DNA of 64,000 bases from assembly GCA_011037195.1 (NCBI GenBank), contig JAAEAF010000117.1:1-64000 (forward strand). The letters are read 5' to 3'. Source of the DNA: Triatoma infestans (taxonomy: Eukaryota; Arthropoda; Insecta; Hemiptera; Reduviidae). The notes beneath the pieces were generated by a model. The model was not told the origin of the DNA, made no database searches, and worked only from the letters and a program-made list of their open reading frames with translations. The translations under genes and the position numbers were made by a program. The number at the start of each line of letters is the position of its first letter. Position 1 is the first letter of the stretch. This document shows, piece after piece, positions 56,176-64,000 of the stretch.

Positions 56176-58230
56176 TAGATGTTTTCTACATTCATTGTTT
56201 AAAATTACTTACCATTTATTTTTAGTTTTATTTGTTTGTTTTTCAACAATTTTTACCCATTATAATTTTATTTTTGAGACAAGAGGAATGGCTTGAATGG
56301 AATTCGAAAAACAAAATATCTGTTTTTTTTTTTTTGTTTTTTTTTCTTTTCATCATTAAAATATTAAATAAAAATTAAAAAGAAAGTATATTTTGTTAAA
56401 TTTTTTAGTCTTTTATATTTTAATTTTTTTTTTTTTTGTTAAATATTTCAATAATTTATTTTATAAATGAACCGAAATTATATATGTAATTATATATATT
56501 AAATTTTGTTCTTTAATTTTTATTACCGTTTTATTGTGCTAAAAAATTATTTTGTTTCTATTTATATAATACAAATAGTGATAGAAAATACTGTGGGAAC
56601 ATTAAAATTTTTAATTTCTTATTAGAAAGAAAACATTTTTTTTATTTTAAATCTGGTCTTACGATTTATTTTATATTATTATTAATATTTGATTAATTGG
56701 TAAAAGCGAAGAAATAAGAACACTTTCATGAGGGGCCTTAAGTAGCTGACAGACAAGAGTAGTTCTAGCGCAGATCACTTCTGAAATAAAACACTGCACT
56801 GTATTAGAAATTACCTATTTTCTTAAAAAATAAAAATAAATAAAAAATAAATTAATAATAAAATTAATAAAACAAAATCTGACTTTATTACATTTTTTTT
56901 TTTTTTTTTTCTTAAAATATAGACAAAAATCTTTCGCATCCTTCACTTTATTTCTCATAAGAATAAATAATTATGTATTTTTTAAAATAAGTGAAAATAC
57001 AAAAAAAAAAAAATATATGTTTAATAAAAACTAATATTAATGCTAGTCAATGTGAATATTGATTTATATATTTTTCTTTTTTTTTTTTGTTTTTGTAATG
57101 TTTTTTATAGTTATTTAGTGAGTGACAATATCAAATGTATCAAATCAGAGATAATAAGCTAAAATATATAATAGTAATATGAAAAAAAAAATACAATTCA
57201 TAACACCTACGTTTGCTCAGTGTTTTTTATGTGATGATAAAGATCATTCCTTTTTTTTTATCTTATAATTTCATTTATTTTTTTCCTTGTATTTTTTAAA
57301 TACATGGATATTGTTGCTCAACCTTTAGAATGAGATTTTATCAGTCAAATAACAATCAATTTTTGATTATTTTTATTTTTTTTGACTGAATATAAAGAGA
57401 TGGTGGTTTCAGGTTTATTGAATTTCTGATTGAGGACAATATTCTTTGAAGCAATATGGACATAGTGATTGAAATTTTATTTTTATTCTTTCCCCTCTGC
57501 GTTATTATTGTTTAGTTTGTTTTTAATATACCTAATTTTTAATTTGTAAAAGAAGTCCATAAAAAAAAATGCTAATCCGACCAATGCTGTATATCTTCTT
57601 TACAAACAAAACAAAAAAAATCAATGTTTGTAAATGGACATTTCTATTCTTGCCCTTTTGTGTTTTCAACTATTATAATTTTTAAAATAGACCCTATTAT
57701 AGTTAGTTAGTTGTATATTTTTCAATGAAAAACCCTTTTAAATAATTGGAAGGGTTTTAATCTATTGTTACTCATGTAGAATTTGTATAATGAAATTTTG
57801 TATATACGATTTTAATTGTTTTTACAGTTTAGTTAAGAAGAAGAAGAAGAAGAAGAAGGGTTCATATCGCCTTCAAAGATATTTGTCTTTTTTTTTTATT
57901 TTCTTCTTTGTATGTAGAGTTGTTTATATTTAATTTTTAAGTATTTAATATTTATCCCCCTTTTTCTATTCTTGTAAAAATTTAAAAAAAAAAAGAAGAA
58001 GAAGAAAATTGACAAAGTGAAAGAAAGAAAAGAAAAATATTACTAATTTTTATTTGAAAGGTCTACGATATTATCGTGATTTTAAATAAGTTACTAACAA
58101 ATTTACAACAGTCAGTAGATGTTTATAATGGAATTTCCATGTTTGTAGAATTACAATAAATAAGTCATTCAGTGAACTTACTAAATCATTTTTGAGTAAT
58201 TTATTAATTAATAACCTTTTTAAAACAATT
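56176..58230 (+). other. very AT-rich 3' region, probable 3' UTR of sprint
   Basis: No ORF or recognisable transposon lies in this stretch, which is dominated by long T and A homopolymers, an AAG microsatellite (57837-57858) and AAGAAG near 57990. An AATAAA lies at 56367-56372, soon after the stop, and several later AATAAA/ATTAAA matches occur, as expected by chance in such sequence. Absence of the repeats that fill the introns suggests transcribed 3' UTR, but its end cannot be placed from sequence. Confidence 0.45.
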
Positions 58231-58234
58231 ATTT

Positions 58235-58570
58235 CATAATAGTGGTGGTTGGTCCCGCAGAGCTGGAAGGAAAGCATCAGAAATATTTTCCGTGATAACC
58301 TGCTTCTTTTTGTAGTCATCGACCGGTTTCGGGCTTCGCCCATCTTCAGGATGCGTTTGTCAAAACAGTGTGATAACACAGACTTGCACAGAGAAAATTC
58401 AGTTTACACACTCCTTGTATTTTTGTTTGTAAACTGAATTTGCTCTGTGCAAGTCTTTTTTATCACACTGACAAACGCATCCTGAAGATGGGCGAACGCC
58501 CGAAACCGGTCGATGACCACAAAAAAGAAGCAGGCTATCACGGAAAATGTCTCTGATTATTGCATAAGTT
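58235..58570. mobile_element. foldback (long inverted repeat) element
   Basis: Arms 58285-58408 (124 nt) and 58428-58548 (121 nt) are near-perfect inverted copies around a 19-nt spacer, differing mainly by a 4-nt insertion. Each arm carries CTGAAGATGGGCG followed within a few bases by CGCCCGAAACCGGTCGATGA-like sequence. The homology of the outer flanks (GGTTGGTCCCGCAGAG versus TTTGGACCATCAC inverted) is degenerate. A half copy lies at 60545-60655. No coding capacity. Confidence 0.85.
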
Positions 58571-60190
58571 TAAAAATATTTGGACCATCACTCAGTGCTT
58601 TGTACGAAACTGAAATGATAACAATCCTGGTTCATTCATTGGGGATTTCAATCTTCTGGGAGTTAATTGTTGACTCCCCTACTTGAAAGTTTATGTAAGA
58701 AGAACGATCTGTCAACTTCTGTGTAATTTTCTCCAATGCATGTGTTTAATCATAGAATGTATAATTTACTCCATATTTATTCTTATTTATTTTGTTGCAA
58801 TATTTTTCTCCAGAGAATTCTAGTTATTTTAAGATAACCTCATTCTTTGATATATATATATATCTTCATTTTCTACCCAAGTTTCTGCAAGCATTTCAAT
58901 TTAATGACAATACTTCTACTTTAGTTTTCAGGCGAAAAACAGCTCACATAGAAATCGCATTGCTTCATAATTTTCGAAGTAGCGTCCCTATAGAAAATGA
59001 GCCTTGCACCGGAAAAGACCGTAATCAAATGGTGGCCCCTATATGTAGGGGCTATATCAGTATCCAAGTAACATAAATACATTTTTTCCCCACTTCGCAA
59101 TGACTTCGGTTATTCAACCATTCACCGTCGCGCGGTCCAGTTAAAATTCTCGGACTCGAACAACTCCCCCCCCCCCATCAACAATAAAACATATAAATAC
59201 ACCATCAACTAGTGAACACGTTTTAATCTCCAATTGTCTTTTATTTATTACGTAGCAAAAAATACGCACATTATTTCAAAAATAATAATATATTTAATAC
59301 CACTACTCTGAAGAAACCCCCTGCTATTTGTACGAAAAATCGGTTTAGCATTTACCTAACAATGAGGACACCCCCAATACATAAAAACTCTTTTTTTGGT
59401 GTCTTGCATTAGTGAGGAGAATAAATACTATAACACTAGTACTAAGAATAAATTGCTGACTATTTCTCCTGGTTTTAACATTAAAACCCTGGATGTTTCG
59501 GCCTTATGAGATTATCCTCAGCAGTATTAAAACACTAATTACATTTGTAACATAACCTTCCCTAATGAGGGAGAATCACATAAATAAAGTAATTCATATA
59601 ATAGTTTACATCTGAATTTAAAAAAAAAAAAACATGAAAATTGTTAACCCAATTGCTAAATTGTATATTTAGAAAAAATAAAATTAATATTTTATATAAT
59701 TTTGCATAAAAAAAAATTAAACAACCTGTAGAGGTTACATGAACAGTCTGCTTAACCCACCTTCTATATAAGAAAAAGACCCAGACGAGGGAACAAGCAA
59801 TGAGTTTCGTCTTTGAACAGTATCTACAGTGGGATTAAATTTGTAAGAAAGCAAGCATCCACGACATGGAACGAGTAGATAAATTGTGCAACAAATTTCA
59901 AACCATGTCACAAAAAAAAAAAAAATACGCTCTTGGCTATTTGAAAAAACAGCACGTATTTGGTGAGTTCTGAAAGCTGTTGGCTTCTTGATTATTTGTT
60001 ACAGACTCTTCAGATATTGGTCTTAGCTGGCTTGACAGTTGATTTTAGGCTGACTGATGCCTTAAAATCCCGTGTATTTCAACGATTTTTCGTAACATTA
60101 AAATTGTTACCCATTCGTCGTTTAGCGCAAAAGATATAACAGGAGGGTATCAGATTTAAGGCTGGTATCAGAACATGAAGTCTCCAGCGC
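58571..60190. other. 3' flanking sequence, no gene recognised
   Basis: AT-rich. It contains a C homopolymer (59166-59176) and, on the minus strand, a CTGAGGATAATCTC...GAAAC core at 59491-59523. No coding feature is supported. Confidence 0.45.
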
Positions 60191-60194
60191 TTTT

Positions 60195-60545
60195 TACTTT
60201 CTTTTACTCCTAGTAAAACTATTTATTGCAAACATCCTGATTTTCGAAACTGGGTTTTCACCGGAAATGATTGCCTGAGTACGAAAAAATGGTTTCAGCG
60301 AATGCTCAGTGTTCGTGTATGTAAACAGCCATCTCAAAAACGAAAAGTCCAGGAAGCTCAAACTTGGTATTCCGTTTAGGTACTACCATCGTATCAGACA
60401 CGAAAATTTCGGGTAAATTCCATCAATCGGCTCCAACAATTTTCTTTAAACTTCCCATAATAACTATCTACACACATAAATAGTATCATTTTAATTTGAA
60501 ACATTTCCACGAGAAAATTGATTTTTATGAGGTTCTAGGGTAACG
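60195..60545 (+). repeat. dispersed AT-rich composite repeat, partial copy
   Basis: TACTTTCTTTTACTCCTAGT, GGGTTTTCACCGGAAATGAT, ATCTCAAAAACGAAAAGTCC and ACTTGGTATTCCGTTTAGGT match the copy at 6640 in order, ending at a single module. Confidence 0.7.
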
Positions 60546-60655
60546 GAACATTAGTCGCCCCGAAACGGATCGATGACCATCCTATGAAGCAATAATCATA
60601 TATAAAATCTCTGATGTTTTCCAATTCTGCGGACCAATCCCATCAGAATTAAACT
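60546..60655. repeat. half copy of the foldback element
   Basis: CCCCGAAACGGATCGATGAC, GAAGCAATAATCAT, CTCTGATGTTTTCC and CTGCGGACCAATCCC correspond in order to one arm and flank of the 58235-58570 element. Confidence 0.6.
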
Positions 60656-60754
60656 CATAAGAGGAACACTGCTTTGATACTGAACAATGATTACACTAGT
60701 GAACCGCGCATGCTTTGAAAGCGATGGAACGCTCTTAACAACCAATTAGTCTAA

Positions 60755-60820
60755 TCAGAGCCCGCTCTAGGGGCGGGCAACCCGGACATTTGTCCGGGGC
60801 GCCATTTTGCCTGTAAGTAT
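60755..60820. mobile_element. hAT-like transposon end
   Basis: CAGAGCCCGCTCTAGGGGCG followed by GGCAACCCGGACATTTGTCC and GGGGCGCC is typical of hAT-type termini (CAG(A/G)G(C/G)C.GC...). No partner end or transposase was identified. Confidence 0.4.
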
Positions 60821-61096
60821 GGGAAAAATATTTTTGTGTTAAATACACAAATTTCACTAATCAATTTTTTCGTTCGCTAAAAATTTATAGTGCGTAGCGT
60901 ATTTATATTGTTTATGTCTTAAAGCTAAAAATATTTATTATTGAAAAATTATCGCAGAATTTGTAAAGGACGATGCTTGAACTTGTTTGAACAAGCATAT
61001 ACTTACTACTCCCCTGAACAGAATAGCATTAGCACGCAAACAGAGAGCTGCTTCAGCTTGTGTTTGAACATGCATCGACTTGTTTAAAAAAATATA

Positions 61097-62340
61097 TACA
61101 CTGCTGGTAAAACTTGGGACCACCTAGAATAAAAATGTATTATATTTATTTTTTTTAATTTAAAGGTTTGTTATGAATGGAATAAAATGTCAGTAATTGA
61201 AAAATATCCAATTACTACAATAATATACAGTTTATCTATATACAATAATATAAACGATAACAAATTCATTACAAAGTGTAAGTAAATCTTTCCCAAAAAT
61301 AAATTTCGACTAAACGGCTTTTACATCAAAGTGACCATCTCTCCGCTTAATAATTTCTCTTATAATTCTAAGCATTCTCTCAATCAACTTATTGATTGTT
61401 TCGAATTCAATATTACTCCACACACACACTGTACAGTATCTGACAGGGGATTGCGAGGGCCAGACCATATTGACACATATTTTTCATCTTCTTTTTCCTC
61501 AAGGTATTGTCTACAAAATTTGGAAGTATGTTTAGGGTCACTGTCCTGTTCATAATGATTTTTTCCCCAATCAGTCGCTGACCGCAGGTTAAGACGTGAT
61601 TTTCTAAAATGCTTTTATAATTTTTTTTTCATTATCCCGTCAATACGAGATCATCTATTCCATAACCTGAAAAACATCCCCAAATCATGACCGAGCCCAC
61701 TCTGTGCATAACGGTGGGTATTATGCATTGTGGACGTAGTTTTTCTGAGCTGAAAGGTTTCTCCAACCTTTCATTGTGAAATCTTTGTATTTCAAGCTTA
61801 CTCTGAAGGTTTCTTCTTGTTTGCACCCTTTAATAATGGTTTCAGCGTTGCAATTCTTCGTATTAAGTTCGCTTGACGAAGTCGCCTCTGAACAGTTGAG
61901 ACAGAAATTGGCCTCGAACTTGTTTTTATAACTTCCCCTCTAATTTCTGGAGGTGTGAGTCGTCTGTTTCTTTTATTTCATAAAATAATGAACTTATCCT
62001 CACCTGTGGTTGTTGATTTTGGTCCCCCGGAGCGGAGTAAATCTTCATCACTATATTTTTTAAACGGTTTGATAGCATGGTGAACAACATTTTTTGAAAT
62101 TTTAAGGTCAGCCGTTATTTTTCGTTCTGATTTCCCTATTTTATGTAAAGTTCAATGGCACTTCTGGTAGCAACACTCACTTCTTTAACTTTGTCCATTT
62201 TGTATTAATTCAGAAAAATACAAGGAGGTGAGGATTATACTATTTACCTAAATAAGATTGCATTATATAATAGCAAGCTCTCTCTATCAATCCAGTAGCA
62301 ATGCTTGTGATGGCAATTTGGAGGACAATTTAAGTCTCGG
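61097..62340 (-). mobile_element. Tc1-like transposon, degenerate
   Basis: After a TA, CACTGCTGGTAAAACTTGGG followed by ACCACC (from 61099) is a Tc1-type inverted-repeat end. Transposase frames lie on the minus strand to its right. The opposite inverted repeat was not found near 62200-62350, so the right end is lost or diverged. Confidence 0.7.
61300..62200 (-). pseudogene. Tc1-like transposase, multiply disrupted
   Basis: Reading from 62199 downward: MDKVKEVSVATRSAIELYIK-like N-terminus with frame breaks, SEIERKITADLKISKNVVHH (helix-turn-helix), PKSTTTGEDK, then FHNERLEKPF, VGSVMIWGCFSGYGIDDLVL (about 61705-61645) and EQDSDPKHTSKFCRQYLEEE (about 61555-61495, DPKH block with the catalytic Asp). 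Stops and frameshifts separate the segments and the final DE region is decayed. Confidence 0.75.
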
Positions 62341-62670
62341 GATAGAACTCACAATTATTTGGAAGAATATATTAAATCGGTATTAAATATAATAAATACA
62401 TTTAACTTAATAAGAGAGAAAATAACTTAATTACTTTTAGAGTCACAATTAGCCCCCTTTAACAAATAATTGAATAATTAATAAAAGACATAAAAAAAGA
62501 TAGAGCTAAGGAACAAATATTAAATTTTTTTTTTTTCTAACGGCTTTAAGAATGTAATTGTTGTAGAATGATTTTAGTTTGTACTAAAAAATTAAGACTG
62601 TATTCTTATAAAACAAACAAAAAAAAAATCAAATTTTACATTTTAGTTGAAATAAAAAAAGAAAAAAAAT

Positions 62671-63138
62671 TAAAAACGAATAAAATTAAAGTTTCTGAAT
62701 TCACCGCCAGGTAACAGCACTTACTTAATCTAGAATTTGTAGTAGTTCAAATAATTGCCGCTAGAAAGCACAAGCTTCCAGATATAAGAATTGTAGTTCC
62801 AAAATTTGCCACCCGATCACAGCGCCATCCTTTGATGTAAAACATTTTTCAGTAGTTTAAAATGTGTCTTGGGGTAAGGACGGGAAGTGGTTAGAATTTT
62901 CCGTTAAAAAAGTTAAAAACAAATAAAATTAAAGTTTCTGAATTCACCGCCAGGTAACAGCACTTACTTAATCTAGAATTTGTAGTAGTTCAAATAATTG
63001 CCGCTAGAAAGCATAAGCTTCCAGATATAAGAATTGTAGTTTCAAAATTTGCCACCCGATCACAGCGCCATCCTTTGATGTAAAACATTTTTCAGTAGTT
63101 TAAAATGTGTCTTGCGAAAGGACGGGAAGTGGTTAGCG
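62671..63138. repeat. 243-bp tandem duplication
   Basis: GTTTCTGAATTCACCGCCAG begins at 62691 and again at 62934. The units agree except for a few substitutions and a small indel (for example AAGCACAAGC versus AAGCATAAGC; GGGGTAAGG versus GCGAAAGG). Each unit ends in GGACGGGAAGTGGTTAG, which resembles a SINE A box. Confidence 0.9.
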
Positions 63139-63150
63139 TAATAGACTCCA
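63117..63150 (+). mobile_element. SINE head fragment
   Basis: GGGAAGTGGTTAGCGTAATA followed by GACTCC matches the A-box part of the family 2 SINE head at 19068 (CTTAGTGGTTAGCGTACTGG). The body is absent. Confidence 0.45.
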
Positions 63151-63309
63151 CAAAAAAAAATCTTTGCAAGTAGCGACACCTAGTGACAAACTATATAACC
63201 ATAAATAAAATTGATTTCTCAGTAGGTGCTGTTATCTGGTGGCCATTTTTATAACTACAAATATACTAATTTTAATTAGTTACTTTATTAATTAGAAAAC
63301 AAAAAAAAT

Positions 63310-63460
63310 CTGGAGTGAAGCACACACAAATTTCTCTTTCTCCAGTTTTCAAAATTGTAACCGACAAAATTTATAGTTAGTATAACAAATTTAATAAAAT
63401 TCGTCGATGTTTTTATGGAGAAAATCACAAAAACTGGAAAAATTACTTAGATTTACATTA
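63310..63460 (-). repeat. dispersed AT-rich composite repeat, terminal fragment
   Basis: GAAGCACACACAAATTTCTC, CCAGTTTTCAAAATTGTAAC and TTATGGAGAAAATCACAAAA match modules at 43380 and 47940. Confidence 0.6.
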
Positions 63461-64000
63461 TAATTGAAAAAAAATAGCGTAGCGTACACTTCATTTTTAA
63501 ACTAGAAATAAATGAATATATTAATTATATCAATAAAATTCAAATATTTATTTATCTTTTTTCTACATTATATTTCTTTCGCAAGCTATTAAGATAATTC
63601 TTGGCATATTATTTGCCAAGATATTTTTCTGGAATAATGCTTGATATGATATTTTTCCCTCCTTTCTTTTTCATGAGAGGTTTCAGATTTTTTACATTTG
63701 TTTTTCAGCTAGAAGCTATAGAGGGCTGCGAATATTAATATTATCGTATGTAATAACTTAGATACAATGTTAAAATGAGAAATTTAAGACTATTGAAGGA
63801 TAAATCCAAATCGCAATTCATCCTATATAATCATTATTTTTATAAGCATTTATATGTAACTACCAACATACAATTCAAGAACTTTTATCTAAATCTTGTC
63901 AATAATTTACGGGCTAATTCCGTTTGTTGGTATTTGATTGAATATTGTATTTGATATATTTTTGAAAGCAGCTTCAAACCTCTTGAAATGGCTGGTCCAA
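63461..64000. other. no recognised feature
   Basis: AT-rich sequence to the window end, with no ORF or element supported. Confidence 0.5.

Overview
This window comes from a eukaryotic nuclear genome, almost certainly an arthropod and most likely an insect. The evidence is an AT-rich sequence, one multi-exon gene with GT-AG introns, and introns filled with decayed LINEs, SINEs, an LTR retrotransposon and DNA transposons. No bacterial operon, rRNA, intact tRNA or CRISPR array was seen. The species cannot be named from the sequence alone.

One protein-coding gene spans most of the window on the + strand, from about 8747 to 56175. It is the insect orthologue of sprint (spri), the Ras- and Rab-interactor (RIN) family. 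Twenty coding exons can be assembled with matching phases: an SH2 domain (exons 1-3), a long Ser/Pro-rich linker (exons 4-14), a helical RIN-homology region (exon 15), a VPS9 Rab5-GEF domain (exons 16-18) and a Ras-association domain ending in TAA (exons 19-20). The visible coding sequence is 3627 nt, which is 1208 residues plus stop. The first visible exon has no ATG, so the N-terminus lies upstream and outside the window or was not recognised.

The strongest anomaly is a head-to-tail duplication of 3602 bp (11007-14608 and 14609-18210), apparently base-for-base identical. It carries exons 2-5, including most of the SH2 domain. These exons total 562 nt, so including all of them twice would break the reading frame, while using one copy keeps the whole gene open. 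This is either a very recent duplication or an assembly artefact.

Region by region: 1-8746 holds upstream or intron sequence with LINE remnants and a dispersed AT-rich repeat. 8747-24313 holds exons 1-8, with the duplication and several LINE/SINE fragments. 24314-35721 is a large intron containing a nested insertion: a minus-strand LINE of about 4.8 kb with an 11-bp target-site duplication, interrupted by a 3.6-kb internally deleted Ty3/gypsy-like LTR element with 4-bp target-site duplications. 35722-37838 holds exons 9-14. 37839-51352 is a 13.5-kb intron with SINEs, copies of the dispersed repeat in both orientations, a PIF/Harbinger transposon and a LINE RNase H remnant. 51353-56175 holds exons 15-20. 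56176-64000 is 3' sequence with a very AT-rich tract (probable 3' UTR), a foldback palindrome, a hAT-like end, a Tc1-like transposase remnant and a 243-bp tandem duplication.

Two repeat observations cut across regions. A tRNA-derived SINE family recurs at least six times. A short motif of the form CTGANGA, 13-15 nt, GAAAC recurs in several otherwise different repeats and resembles the hammerhead ribozyme core, although complete ribozyme helices are not visible.
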